DNA from: Pseudodesulfovibrio aespoeensis Aspo-2
GTDB lineage: Bacteria; Desulfobacterota; Desulfovibrionia; Desulfovibrionales; Desulfovibrionaceae
Assembly: GCF_000176915.2 (NCBI RefSeq)
Contig: NC_014844.1
Span: forward strand, 3,224,001 to 3,288,000
Length of the DNA stretch: 64,000 nt
Direction of reading: 5' to 3'
The position numbers and the translations under genes are program-made. The notes beneath the pieces are model-generated. The model was given only the letters and a program-made list of their open reading frames with translations. It searched no databases and was not told the origin of the DNA. Below, piece by piece: positions 45,323 through 54,346 of the stretch. Numbering within the stretch: position 1 is the stretch's first letter; each line of letters starts with the position of its first letter.

Positions 45323-45358
45323 CTGCCGCCCTCCCTGCCGCCCTCCCTGCCGCCCTCT
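45323..45358. repeat. 12-bp tandem repeat, three copies
   Basis: CTGCCGCCCTCC repeated three times in direct orientation, the last base of copy 3 differing. A short variable-number-type repeat in non-coding DNA. Confidence 0.8.
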
Positions 45359-45408
45359 GGCGGCCAAGCCCTGACTCAACACCCGGCCCATCATTCCACC
45401 ACACGCAA

Positions 45409-45439
45409 AAGGCCCCTGCACGCGGGGTGCAGGGGCCTT
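45409..45439 (-). terminator. Terminator of the apr-qmo operon
   Basis: Perfect 13-bp arms AAGGCCCCTGCAC (45409-45421) and GTGCAGGGGCCTT (45427-45439); minus strand ends in TTTTG. Follows the qmoD-like gene and ends the long aprBA-qmoABCD transcript. Confidence 0.85.
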
Positions 45440-45476
45440 GATGATGCGATCGATCAGGCGCGGACGAAACTGGCGC

Positions 45477-46136
45477 TTACCAGGTGTCGCCGCCAAAGGC
45501 GTCGCCGCCGAGGCCGAAGTCGGCTTCGGGCTCGCCGCCCACCTGGGGACCGGTGGACATGTCGGCAGAGGCGGCGGCACCTGCGCCTGCGCCACCGGCA
45601 ACACCGGCGACAACCACGCCCTGGCTCTTGACCTTCTCCACCTCGGCCATCAGGTCGGTGAGCTTCTTGCTCATCTCGTCCAGCTTGCTGGAGGCCACGG
45701 TGACCTTCTGCTCGCCAGCCGCGTTCTGAGCGGCCACGGTCTTGGCCTGGGCCTCCAGCGGGCCGATCTTGGCGGCCAGATCAGCCTTCTCGGCGGTCAG
45801 GGCGACCACCTGGGCCTTGAGGGCTTCGTTCTCGGCCTTCAGGGCACCGAGCACGGCCAGCACCTTCCTGGCGCGGGCTGCCTCGCCCTCGGGCAGGGCT
45901 TCGATCTTGACCTGGTTGCCGAGCTTGGCGATGTCGCCCTCGGCGTATTTGGTCAGGCCGGGCTCCTGCTCATAGATCCAGGCCTTGGACAGGGACTGCG
46001 CCACCGGGGCGAACTCCGCGTCAAGGGTCTCGGCCTGGGTGATGTATGCCAGCATATCGAGTTGAGTCTGGTCAGCGGCGTCGCCGCGCAGAACAGACAC
46101 AAAAGAGTTCATGGGGAATACCTTAGCTTCAGCCAT
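45477..46136 (-). CDS. qmoD: QmoD-like protein, downstream partner of QmoABC
   Basis: A 219-residue soluble protein following qmoC, as does the qmoD gene in Desulfovibrio vulgaris. It starts MAEAKVFPMNSFVSVLRGDA, has a long coiled coil (about residues 95-170) and ends in a Gly/Ala-rich tail (VAGVAGGAGAGAAAS). There is no membrane segment or cofactor motif. The role is not established here; position in the operon supports an accessory function in QmoABC-AprBA electron transfer. The symbol is by gene order. Confidence 0.75.
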   Translation of the reverse strand: MAEAKVFPMNSFVSVLRGDAADQTQLDMLAYITQAETLDAEFAPVAQSLSKAWIYEQEPGLTKYAEGDIAKLGNQVKIEALPEGEAARARKVLAVLGALKAENEALKAQVVALTAEKADLAAKIGPLEAQAKTVAAQNAAGEQKVTVASSKLDEMSKKLTDLMAEVEKVKSQGVVVAGVAGGAGAGAAASADMSTGPQVGGEPEADFGLGGDAFGGDTW

Positions 46137-46187
46137 TTGATGCCTCCTTAACTAAGTAAGCTTCTTTAAGTATGTTCACCCGGACGA

Positions 46188-47459
46188 CTATCTGTCGGCG
46201 CCCATGGGGATGCGGCCAATCTTCTTGGCGTAGGACAGTGCCACAGTACGGTACACGAGGTGGCCCAGCTTGGACCAGGGCAGGTACGCAAGCATCATGA
46301 AGACCGCGATCAGGTGTACGTAATAGGTCGGGTAGGCAAGCACCTCGGCCCCGACGACCCGGAAGATCATGGCGCCGATGCCGGTGCCGAAGATGACCCA
46401 GACCAGGGTGATCAGGTACCAGTCATACCAGCTGGAGGACTGCTTGGCAGCATCCAGGTTGACCCGCCGCCGGGTCAGCGCCACGAGACCGTACACGCCC
46501 AGACCCGCGCCGAACAGGGCCAGCAGCTTGATCGGGTGGTAGAACGGCATCGGGGTGTGGCCGATGGCGGACACGATGTCGCCCAGGCCGGTGATGCCCA
46601 GGGCCCGGAGCAGCCAGCCGCCCCAGTGGCCTGCGGCCACGGTGCCGGTGACGATCAGGAGGGCGATGAAGGCAAACATGAGCCAGCGGTGGCCCTGGGC
46701 GCGCTTCACGTCCAGTTCGTCGGCATCGGCAGCGTTGCAGTCGTTGAACTGGGTGTGCTGCAGGATTTCGTACTGCACGGTGTCGATCAGCGCCTGGAGC
46801 ATGGTCGGGGCGGACTTGCGGCCCACGATGAACGTCTTGGGCTGGGAGTCGAACGCCTTGAGCATGTTGCGAACACCGGCGAAGAACGCCCAGACCATGA
46901 ACGCGAACACGAGCATGAAGACCGGGTCGATGGTGTAGTCGCCGGGGAACAGACCGCCGAAGACGATCTTGCCGTCAGCAGCCGGAATCCAGGCATGGTT
47001 CGCCGCGTCCCACTCGAAGCGGGGCAGGAACGAGCCGACCTTGCCGGCCATGACCACCCAGATGATGCCGTAGAGCAGGGCCGGGATGGCTGCCAGAGGC
47101 AGCAGTCCCGCCGGGCTGCTCATCCACTTGCCAATGAGGGGCAGCGGGCCCAGGTTGCGGTAGGCCATGTTGCGAAGCGCCGAGAGCAGGTCGCCCGGCT
47201 TGGCACCGCGCGGGCACAGGTCGGAGCAGGTGCCGCAGTTGTGGCACAGCCAGATGTCTATATCATTGACCAGGCGGTCCTTGAGACCCCACTGGGCCCA
47301 GACCATCTCCTTGCGGGGATAGGGGTTGTCGTCCGGCGAAAGCGGGCAGACAACCGAGCAAGTGGCGCACTGGTAGCATTTCTTCAAAGAGTCGCCGCCG
47401 ACGGCTTGCAACTCTTTCACGAACTTAAGGTCCGGTTGTACCTTTACGGTGTTGGACAT
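46188..47459 (-). CDS. qmoC: QmoC, membrane heme-b subunit of the quinone-interacting oxidoreductase
   Basis: A 423-residue protein that takes electrons from menaquinol and passes them to QmoAB. N-terminal HdrC-like part has two ferredoxin motifs, CYQCATCSVVCP and CHNCGTCSDLCP; the C-terminal part has about six membrane helices with histidines (HTQFND, GHTPMPFYHPIK, YYVHLIAV) able to bind heme b. MSNTVKVQPDL is the start, with GGAGG just upstream. 10 bases separate it from qmoB. Confidence 0.94.
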   Translation of the reverse strand: MSNTVKVQPDLKFVKELQAVGGDSLKKCYQCATCSVVCPLSPDDNPYPRKEMVWAQWGLKDRLVNDIDIWLCHNCGTCSDLCPRGAKPGDLLSALRNMAYRNLGPLPLIGKWMSSPAGLLPLAAIPALLYGIIWVVMAGKVGSFLPRFEWDAANHAWIPAADGKIVFGGLFPGDYTIDPVFMLVFAFMVWAFFAGVRNMLKAFDSQPKTFIVGRKSAPTMLQALIDTVQYEILQHTQFNDCNAADADELDVKRAQGHRWLMFAFIALLIVTGTVAAGHWGGWLLRALGITGLGDIVSAIGHTPMPFYHPIKLLALFGAGLGVYGLVALTRRRVNLDAAKQSSSWYDWYLITLVWVIFGTGIGAMIFRVVGAEVLAYPTYYVHLIAVFMMLAYLPWSKLGHLVYRTVALSYAKKIGRIPMGADR

Positions 47460-47469
47460 TCCGTACCTC

Positions 47470-49752
47470 CTAGTAGCCCTTGAACGGGTTGGGGCCGAAG
47501 TTGGTGACAATATTCGAGACGAATGCATCGATCATGTCGGGTACCTTGTCGTACATGTCGATGGAAACCTCGTACTGCTCGACGCGTTCGGGCTCGACAC
47601 CGAGGCGGCCCAGAGACTCGGCGATGTTCTCCTTGCGGCGGTTGCACAGCTCGGAGCCCTTGACAAAGTGGCACTGGTAGTCGTCGCCGAACTTGCAGCC
47701 CAACAGCATCAGGCCGTCAACGCCCTTGCTCATGGCATCGGCCACCCAGATGGCGTTGACCGAGCCGAGGCAGCGCACCGACAGGAAGCGCACATAGGGG
47801 CTCCAGTTGCGTCCGCGCATGGCGGCCATGTCCAGCGCCGGGTAGGCGTCGTTCTCGCAGACCAGGACGATGACGCGCGGGCCGCCAGCGTCCAGGGTGT
47901 CGGGTACCTTGACTTCCTTGATGGCCGAACCGATCTGGTCGATGCCGTAGTTGGCAAAGGAGATGACACGCTCCGGGCAGGCACCCATGCAGGTGCCGCA
48001 GCGGCGGCAGCGGGTCGGGTTGGGCATCGGCGTTCCCTTCTCGTCGTCATCCAGCGCGCCGAACGGGCACTCCTCGGTGCACCGCTTGCACTGGGTGCAG
48101 CGCATGAAGTTGAACTCCGGGAAGCTCAGGTCGCCCGAGCGGGGATGCACGGACATGCCCCGGTTGGCCGACTCGATGCACTGGATCGCCTTGAGGGCGG
48201 CTCCGGCCGCGTCCTCGGCGGCGAGACCCAGGCCCATGGGCTGGCGCACGCAACCGGCGGCGTAGACGCCGGTACGGCGGGTCTCGTAGGGGAAGCAGAT
48301 GTAGTTGGAGTCCGCAAACCCGTCGAACAGCTCCAGATCCGGGAAGGCCGGACCCTGGCGGTAGACGAAGTTCATGACCGGATCAGCCGCCGTGGTGGGC
48401 ACGATGGCCGTGGGCACCACAACGATGTCGGCGTAGATGGCGATGTCGTCGCCAAGCAGGGTGTTCTTGGCCTTGACGACCACTTCCCCGCCCGCTTCCT
48501 CGACTGCGGTGACAGTGCCCTTGGTCAGCATGACGCCCGGATCGTCCTGGGCGGTCTGGTAGTATTTCTCGTTGATGCCCGGCACCATCATGTGGTCGTA
48601 GATGATGTAGGCCACGGCGTCGGGAGCCAGTTCGCGCACGTAGTTGGCCTGCTTGAGCGCGACCAGGGAGGTCAGCTCCGAGCTGTAGGCCAGGTGCTTG
48701 GCGGATTCCTTGTCCTCGTACGCGAAGACCTCGCACGCGTCGGACGCGTCGGCGGGCTGGTCTTCCTTGCAGGGCATGTCTTCCGGGGCTGCGCAGGCTG
48801 CGCCGCACGCATCGTAGTTGATGCCCTTCATGAGCAGGCTGGTGTCCACGATGAAGGCCACGGAGGACGGGGTCTTGCCTGCAGCGGTCTTGATGCCGCC
48901 ATTCTTGGCCATGGCCTCGAACTCGGCAGTGGTGACCACGTTCTTGATCTTGCCGTAGCCGAGCGGGGCCAGGAACTTGCCCTTGCCAGGCACCCAGCCG
49001 GTGGCCATGACCACAGCGCCGATCTCGTATTCGGCACCGGCGATGGTGGCCTTGTACTTGGCCGGGGCTCCGGCCAGGGACTCGACCGTGGCACCGGTGA
49101 TGACCTTGATCTTGTCGTTGGCCTGCACATCGGCGATCAGTTCCTTGACGCCGATCTCCTGGGTCTTGTCACCAAAGGAGCCGGACAGGGGGAACGACTT
49201 GTACATGGTGGCAGCCTTGCCGCCCAGGGTGTCGGATTTCTCGACCAGGACCACCGGGTAGCCCAAGCTGGCGACGTTGAGCGCGGCGTTCAGGCCCGCG
49301 TAGCCGCCGCCGACCACCAGCACAGTCTTGAAGGCGTCAGTAATTTCAGGATTGGGAATCCGGCTCTTGGTGAGCTTGGAGATTCCCATGTTGATGTAAT
49401 CCTTGGCGATGACTTCCATCTGGCCAGGGAAGGCCGGGTCGTTCTGGAAGGACCACACGCAATGCTCGCGCAGGTTGACCCGCTCCACCTGGATTTTGGA
49501 GCCGAACTTGAACACGTCCCACTTGGCGCGGGGCGAACAGGCGCAGCAGACCACACCGTCCAGACCGTGTTCAGCGACATCGGCTTCGATTTGGGCCTTG
49601 CCCTCGGGGCTGCACAGCACCGGGTTGGACTTGGCCACCGCGACCGCAGCGGAGTGCTTGCCTCCGGCTGCGAATTGGGCCAGGGCGTCGACATCGAGAC
49701 TCGCTCCGATGTCGCAGCCTCCACAGATATATACTCCAAGCTTTTCAGCCAT
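47470..49752 (-). CDS. qmoB: QmoB, flavin and iron-sulfur subunit (HdrA/MvhD-like)
   Basis: A 760-residue soluble subunit of the Qmo complex. An HdrA-like flavin fold VVGGGYAGLNAA begins near residue 145, ferredoxin cysteines are CTQCKRCTEECPFGA and CRRCGTCMGACPER (about 567-615), and the C-terminal MvhD-like region has SVRCLGSVNAIW and GCKFGDDYQCHFVKG. Its gene overlaps nothing, lying 3 bases after qmoA. The N-terminal CGGCDIG and CCACSPRAK cysteines match HdrA-type proteins. Confidence 0.94.
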   Translation of the reverse strand: MAEKLGVYICGGCDIGASLDVDALAQFAAGGKHSAAVAVAKSNPVLCSPEGKAQIEADVAEHGLDGVVCCACSPRAKWDVFKFGSKIQVERVNLREHCVWSFQNDPAFPGQMEVIAKDYINMGISKLTKSRIPNPEITDAFKTVLVVGGGYAGLNAALNVASLGYPVVLVEKSDTLGGKAATMYKSFPLSGSFGDKTQEIGVKELIADVQANDKIKVITGATVESLAGAPAKYKATIAGAEYEIGAVVMATGWVPGKGKFLAPLGYGKIKNVVTTAEFEAMAKNGGIKTAAGKTPSSVAFIVDTSLLMKGINYDACGAACAAPEDMPCKEDQPADASDACEVFAYEDKESAKHLAYSSELTSLVALKQANYVRELAPDAVAYIIYDHMMVPGINEKYYQTAQDDPGVMLTKGTVTAVEEAGGEVVVKAKNTLLGDDIAIYADIVVVPTAIVPTTAADPVMNFVYRQGPAFPDLELFDGFADSNYICFPYETRRTGVYAAGCVRQPMGLGLAAEDAAGAALKAIQCIESANRGMSVHPRSGDLSFPEFNFMRCTQCKRCTEECPFGALDDDEKGTPMPNPTRCRRCGTCMGACPERVISFANYGIDQIGSAIKEVKVPDTLDAGGPRVIVLVCENDAYPALDMAAMRGRNWSPYVRFLSVRCLGSVNAIWVADAMSKGVDGLMLLGCKFGDDYQCHFVKGSELCNRRKENIAESLGRLGVEPERVEQYEVSIDMYDKVPDMIDAFVSNIVTNFGPNPFKGY

Positions 49753-49755
49753 TGG

Positions 49756-50991
49756 TTACCTCCCTACCACGGTTTTGATTGCCCGCATCGCGGCGGCGGT
49801 GCCGGACTGGGCAGTCTTCATGACGTCAAAGGGCTGCTTGGCGCAACCGGCGGCGATGATGCCATCGCCGTCAATGACAAAACCGTCGGCATCGACAGCG
49901 CCGGCAGGGACCCTGAGGCCCGCGATGCTCGGCTGCATGCCGGTGGCGAGGACCACCATGTCGAACTTCTCTTCGGTCTTGATGCCGGTGATGGCATTCT
50001 CCACAGTGACCACGGGGTTGCCTGCAGCGTCCTGCACGATGGCGGCAACCTTGCCCTTGACCAGGGTCAGTTTGTCGTCCGCCTCGGTCATGACCTTGAA
50101 CTTGTCGTAGCGGCCCGGAGTGCGCAGGTCGATGTAAAAGACCGTGACATTGGCGTCACTGCGCTCGCGGACGTAGCGGACATGCTTCAGGGAAGCCATG
50201 CAACAGATATAGGAACAGTAGTTGAGATGGTTCTGGTCGCGGGAACCGGCGCACTGGACAAAGGCGATCTTCCTGGGCTCGACACCGTCGGAAGGGCGCA
50301 GGATCTTGCCGCCGGTAGGGCCGTTGGGGGCCGCCAGCCGCTCAAACTGCATATTGGTGACCACGTTCTTGAGCTTGCCGCCGCCGAGGTTGGTCAGGTT
50401 GGCGACATCATAGGGCTTCCAGCCGGTGGCCACGACAATGGCACCGACCTTGAGCTCCACGGTCTTGGCCGCATCGTCGAGGTCAACCGCGTCATACTTG
50501 CAGGCGTCCCTGATGGCAGCCAGCTCGGAATCGGACGCGTTGTCCGCGTCCACCACGTAGCGCATGGGAAACATGAACGGATGGGTCTTGTAGGCAACCT
50601 TGCGGGTGCCGACACCAAAATCGAACTCGGAAGAGACTGTGGTGGAAGCGGCCTTCTCGCAGTCGCCGCAGGCGGTGCAGCGCTCGTTCACGTAGCGCGG
50701 ACGCTGCGTGATCATGACATCGTAGTTGCCGGCGGAACCGGAAACAGACGTCACGCTGGCCATGGTCAGGACCTTGACTTTGGGGTTGTTCTTGATGCGT
50801 TGAAACTGGATCTCCAGACCGCAGGACGGGGGACACAGCTTCGGGAAATACTGATTGAGCTGCGCAACCCGTCCACCGAGGTAGGGATTGGTTTCAACGA
50901 TGTACACCTCGTAGCCCACTTCGGCAGCTTCGAGGGCGGCGGTGATTCCTGCGAACCCTCCGCCTACAACGAGAATACTGTTATTCGACAT
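49756..50991 (-). CDS. qmoA: QmoA, flavoprotein subunit of the quinone-interacting oxidoreductase
   Basis: A 411-residue HdrA-like FAD protein of the Qmo complex that links QmoC to AprBA. FAD fold ILVVGGGFAGITAALEAA at the N-terminus, CPPSCGLEIQFQRI, ferredoxin-like CTACGDCEKAA and the HdrA loop CAGSRDQNHLNYCSYICC. GGAGG lies nine bases before the ATG at 50991; upstream ATGs at 51000 and 51030 are too close to or beyond that site. Follows aprA by 166 bases containing two hairpins. Confidence 0.95.
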   Translation of the reverse strand: MSNNSILVVGGGFAGITAALEAAEVGYEVYIVETNPYLGGRVAQLNQYFPKLCPPSCGLEIQFQRIKNNPKVKVLTMASVTSVSGSAGNYDVMITQRPRYVNERCTACGDCEKAASTTVSSEFDFGVGTRKVAYKTHPFMFPMRYVVDADNASDSELAAIRDACKYDAVDLDDAAKTVELKVGAIVVATGWKPYDVANLTNLGGGKLKNVVTNMQFERLAAPNGPTGGKILRPSDGVEPRKIAFVQCAGSRDQNHLNYCSYICCMASLKHVRYVRERSDANVTVFYIDLRTPGRYDKFKVMTEADDKLTLVKGKVAAIVQDAAGNPVVTVENAITGIKTEEKFDMVVLATGMQPSIAGLRVPAGAVDADGFVIDGDGIIAAGCAKQPFDVMKTAQSGTAAAMRAIKTVVGR

Positions 50992-51044
50992 TCTCTTCAT
51001 TCCTCCCGAATAATGTTGAGGCTCAGCCAAAAAATGGCCTAAAC

Positions 51045-51134
51045 CCGGACCGGGAGCGGCATCCCGGCCCGGATTCAGACCATTTTAGCCCCGGCAGATG
51101 GGAAAGTGACCGCGGGCCGGGGGCCCGCGGTCAC
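51045..51134 (-). terminator. Double hairpin in the aprA-qmoA gap (attenuator)
   Basis: First, perfect 13-bp arms GTGACCGCGGGCC (51106-51118) and GGCCCGCGGTCAC (51122-51134) with a 3-base loop; second, 51045-51055 with 51062-51072 (10 of 11 paired). No long U tract, so it probably reduces rather than stops transcription, letting aprBA be made in excess of qmoABC. Confidence 0.65.
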
Positions 51135-51157
51135 GGGTCGATCACTACCTATGCAGC

Positions 51158-53155
51158 TTAGGCGTCGGGGATGATCTTGACGTAGGGCTTCTTGAAGATA
51201 GTGGTCACGCCAGTGGCGGGATCGTACTTCGAGTTGCAGAAGCACTTCCACTTGGTATCGTCCAGGCCCATGAAGTCGCCGCGGTAGTAGAAGCCCGGGT
51301 AACGGGATTCCTCGCGGAACTCGATGTGCTGCATGTGCAGGCGGACGGTCCACAGGCGGTGATACTGCTCCCAGCAGCGCATCAGTTCGTGCAGGTCACG
51401 AGCCGCGAGCTTCTTGGAGTCTTCTTCCATCATGCCGAGCAGCCAGAAGCCGGTGCTCAGCAGAGCCTTGGAGGTCATGTACAGGGTGATAACGCCGCCG
51501 CCGTACTCATCGGTGCACTTGACAAGGCGCATCATGAAGTTGTGCGGGGTGATGTAGGCCGGGTTGACGACCGGGTCGGTGGAACCGCCCTTGTGGGCCT
51601 CGTAGGTGTACCAGGGCTGGTAGATTTCCTTGGCCAGGTCGGCAGCCTTTTCCTTCAGCGTGGGCTTGAAGTCCTTGTGGTCAACGCACCAGCGGACCAT
51701 CTGCTTGCCGACGATGCGGCCTTCAGCATGGGAACCGGAGGAGAACTTGTGACCGGAAGCGCCGACACCGTCTGCACAGGTCCAGAGACCGTTGACGGTG
51801 GTCATGCGGTTGTAGACCTTGCCGTTGTCGGCCTTGATCTTGTAGGACTCAGGAACCCAGGACTCGTCCGGACCGGAGCACCAGATACCGCAGCAGCCGG
51901 AGTGGGAACCCAGGAGGTACGGCTCGGTGGGCATGATCTCGGAACCGCGATCCTCGGGAGCGCAGTTGGTGGCGGCCCACAGGTTGGCCTGGCCGACGCA
52001 CATGTCGAGGAAGTCTTCCCAAGCCTCGGACTCGAGGTGCTTCCACTCGGGACCGGTCAGGTCGCCGTTGACCGTGTTCAGCAGGGCGGTCTTGGTGTCC
52101 ATGAAGATCGGGCCGCGGCCTTCACGCATTTCACGGAGCATCATGTGGTTGCGCAGACAGGTGGGGATGATGTGACCCTTGGCGTAGCCGCGATCCTCGT
52201 AAGGCTTCAGCATGGCGCGGTTGGTGACGCAGTAGTCCTCACCCTTGTAGTTGGTGGCTTTGGCCTTGAAGAGCAGGAACCAAGCGCCGACCGGACCGTA
52301 ACCGTCCTTGAAGCGGGCGGGCACGAAGCGGTTTTCCATCATGGTCATCTCGCCGCCGACCTGGGCAACCATGGTGTAGGTGGAACCAGCGTTCCAAACC
52401 GGGTACCAGGCGCGGCCCATGCCCTCACCGGTGGAGCGGGGGCGGTAGACGTTGACAGCGCCGCCGCAGGCGACGACGCAGGCGTTGCAGGTGTAGACGT
52501 ACACCTTGTTCTCGCGGGTGGAGAAGCCGACGGCACCGGCAATGCGGTTGGGCTGCTTGGCATCCAGGAGCATCTTGACGATGAAGACACGCTCAACGTA
52601 GCGGTCCTCGCCGATGGCGTTCTTGGCGGCCTCGGCCACGATGCACTTGTAGGACTCACCGTTGATCATGATCTGCCAGCGGCCGGAACGGACCGGCTCG
52701 GCACCCTTGCGGATGGCCAGGCCTTCGGCCTTGGCCTTGCCGCCGTCAACGTTCTTGCCGTCCTTCTTGACCCAGACGGGGAGGCCCCATTCTTCGAAGA
52801 GGTGGACGGAATCGTCAACGTGGCGGCCCACGTCAAAGATCAGGTCTTCGCGAACCAGGCCCATGAGGTCGGTGCGGACCATGCGGACGTAGTCGTCCAC
52901 TTCGTTGGCGCCGATGTAGGTGTTGATGGCGGACAGGCCCTGGGCCACGGCGCCGGAGCGCTCGAGGGCAGCCTTGTCAACCATTTCCAGGGTCAGGCTG
53001 GGGTCAACCTTCTGGATCCAGCGCATGGCCTCGAAAGCCACGCCGCAGTTACCCATACCACCACCGACGAGCAGGAGATCGACGTGTTTCTCGACGATTA
53101 CCGGCTCGGCCAGTGCCACACCTTTGGAAGCTTCTTTGCTGGGAAGCAGAGGCAT
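51158..53155 (-). CDS. aprA: Adenylylsulfate (APS) reductase alpha subunit AprA
   Basis: The catalytic flavoprotein that reduces APS to sulfite and AMP. 665 residues, normal for the family. The N-terminal FAD fold is LLLVGGGMGNCGVAFEAM; VNVYRPRSTGEGMGRAWYPVWNAG and GSHSGCCGIWCSG are distinctive, and the C-terminus has WKCFCNSKYDPATGV. A strong ribosome site (AGGAGG) precedes the ATG. Second gene of the aprBA-qmo transcript, 69 bases after aprB. Confidence 0.97.
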   Translation of the reverse strand: MPLLPSKEASKGVALAEPVIVEKHVDLLLVGGGMGNCGVAFEAMRWIQKVDPSLTLEMVDKAALERSGAVAQGLSAINTYIGANEVDDYVRMVRTDLMGLVREDLIFDVGRHVDDSVHLFEEWGLPVWVKKDGKNVDGGKAKAEGLAIRKGAEPVRSGRWQIMINGESYKCIVAEAAKNAIGEDRYVERVFIVKMLLDAKQPNRIAGAVGFSTRENKVYVYTCNACVVACGGAVNVYRPRSTGEGMGRAWYPVWNAGSTYTMVAQVGGEMTMMENRFVPARFKDGYGPVGAWFLLFKAKATNYKGEDYCVTNRAMLKPYEDRGYAKGHIIPTCLRNHMMLREMREGRGPIFMDTKTALLNTVNGDLTGPEWKHLESEAWEDFLDMCVGQANLWAATNCAPEDRGSEIMPTEPYLLGSHSGCCGIWCSGPDESWVPESYKIKADNGKVYNRMTTVNGLWTCADGVGASGHKFSSGSHAEGRIVGKQMVRWCVDHKDFKPTLKEKAADLAKEIYQPWYTYEAHKGGSTDPVVNPAYITPHNFMMRLVKCTDEYGGGVITLYMTSKALLSTGFWLLGMMEEDSKKLAARDLHELMRCWEQYHRLWTVRLHMQHIEFREESRYPGFYYRGDFMGLDDTKWKCFCNSKYDPATGVTTIFKKPYVKIIPDA

Positions 53156-53224
53156 AATTTCCTCCTAGGATTATTCTTGTTTCAAGCAGTCAAAAAACGA
53201 CAAATCAACGCAAGCGCCCGTGAA

Positions 53225-53725
53225 TTACACGAGGTTCGCGTAGTCTTCCGCCTTCCACTCTTTCTTCAGATCAGCCTCGGTAACGGCAGCCTGCTCGCTG
53301 ATGGCGGCCTTGGGGGCGACCAGCGCGGTCTCGGTGAAGAGCAGCTCGTTTTCGAGGTCGGTCGGCTCGGGCTTGCCCTCAAAGGGCTTGATGGAACCTT
53401 CAGGGGTGGTGCGGATGGGGAATTTGAAACGCTTCACGTTGCCATTGCGGAACTTGACGGTCCACATGATGTCTTCAGCGGAGCGCATCGGGATGGAGGT
53501 ACCACCCATGGGGGCGAAGTCGGCGTACGGACGGGCTTCAATAGCGCCCTGGGGGCAAATCTTCACGCAGGAGTAACATTCCCAGCACGCAGACGGCTCC
53601 TGGTTGTATGCCTTCATCGCGTCGGCATCCAGGATCATCAGATCGTTAGGGCAAATGTACATGCAAGCGGTCTTTTCGCCACCCTTGCAGCCGTCACATT
53701 TTTCCGGGTTAACAAAGGTCGGCAT
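53225..53725 (-). CDS. aprB: Adenylylsulfate (APS) reductase beta subunit AprB
   Basis: The 166-residue iron-sulfur subunit that feeds electrons to AprA. Two [4Fe-4S] clusters: CDGCKGGEKTACMYICP and CWECYSCVKICPQGA, the standard arrangement. The C-terminal tail wraps AprA in known structures. First gene of the operon, with AGGAGGAGAAGT upstream and a leader of about 90 bases from the promoter candidate. Confidence 0.97.
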   Translation of the reverse strand: MPTFVNPEKCDGCKGGEKTACMYICPNDLMILDADAMKAYNQEPSACWECYSCVKICPQGAIEARPYADFAPMGGTSIPMRSAEDIMWTVKFRNGNVKRFKFPIRTTPEGSIKPFEGKPEPTDLENELLFTETALVAPKAAISEQAAVTEADLKKEWKAEDYANLV

Positions 53726-53822
53726 AACTTCTCCTCCTAAATAGGGTTTTATTATTCACAATAACCGACGTCCTCTACCTAAACAAAAATTGCTCCACCC
53801 TTGTGTGTTGGATGGGAATTTC

Positions 53823-53875
53823 GGATTACCAAGACTGCAACCCCCTTGTCAACGTGAAAGTGAATTTTTTAACAA
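53823..53875 (-). promoter_or_regulatory. aprBA-qmo promoter with Rex-like site
   Basis: On the minus strand TTGACA (53852-53847) is followed after 18 bases by TAATCC (53828-53823; weak). Six bases upstream of the -35 lies AAGTGAA-TTTT-TTAACAA (53858-53875), 11 of 14 fixed bases of the Rex operator TTGTGAA-N4-TTCACAA. Another half TTGTGAA (minus strand) occurs at 53761-53755 in the leader. Confidence 0.4.
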
Positions 53876-54205
53876 GCTCACCACTTTCACCCCTGACAAG
53901 GGGCGTTTTCCCTCCCTGCCAAGGACAATTCAGCTCCACTCTGCCATAAACAGGGGTTTTGAGGCCGTCTGACAGGGTCTGACCACTCAGTATTACCATG
54001 TTTCTTAGTGTAATTTTCGAGCCCAGTGCAAGCGTTTTTTGACCTCAGCGGGAAACAATCTCGTGAACAATGCAATCCACCGGAAAACCACCTTAAAAAG
54101 GCCCCTTTCCCGGCCTCCGAGTCTAGAAAAAATCGCGAACTATTCTAGCTTTTCCAACACCACTGCCTGATGCGCGAACGTCACCCTTGCGCCGGAAAAA
54201 ACCGC

Positions 54206-54235
54206 TTGACACGACTTTCACAAACGTACGATAAC
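54206..54235 (+). promoter_or_regulatory. sat promoter with Rex-like site
   Basis: TTGACA (54206-54211) then 18 bases then GATAAC (54230-54235); start near 54242 and a leader of about 105 bases. The right half of a Rex operator, TTCACAA (54217-54223), overlaps the spacer, and with the -35 bases gives 11 of 14 fixed positions. Rex is known to control sat in Desulfovibrio vulgaris. Confidence 0.5.
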
Positions 54236-54346
54236 AGCGTACCCTGCAATCTGGGAAATAATCATGGTCAAAAAGCGCTCACTTGAACGCGCCATGAACA
54301 TTAAGGCAATGGATTCTTTCAACAAAACATTCATTAGGAGGCTTAC

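Larger units (their letters stand above)
44783..45476. other. 694-base intergenic region upstream of proV
   Basis: Contains an AT-rich stretch (45000-45240), a possible minus-strand sigma-70 promoter at 45208-45236, a 12-bp tandem repeat (45323-45358) and the terminator of the qmoD-like gene (45409-45439). Open frames here have no recognisable product. Confidence 0.55.
53726..54346. other. 621-base divergent regulatory region between aprB and sat
   Basis: AT-rich region serving both the aprBA-qmo operon (minus) and sat (plus). Contains promoter and operator candidates at 53823-53875 and 54206-54235. An open frame here reaches sat from upstream but is non-coding. No small RNA or gene was identified. 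Confidence 0.6.

Noticed and set aside
47449..51042. Very long plus-strand open frame (about 1,197 codons) opposite qmoABC
   Set aside because: It is antisense to well-recognised genes; high G+C removes stops in the opposite frame. It has low-complexity His/Gly/Val-rich content and no family match.
51326..53740. Long plus-strand open frame opposite aprBA
   Set aside because: Antisense shadow of aprA and aprB.
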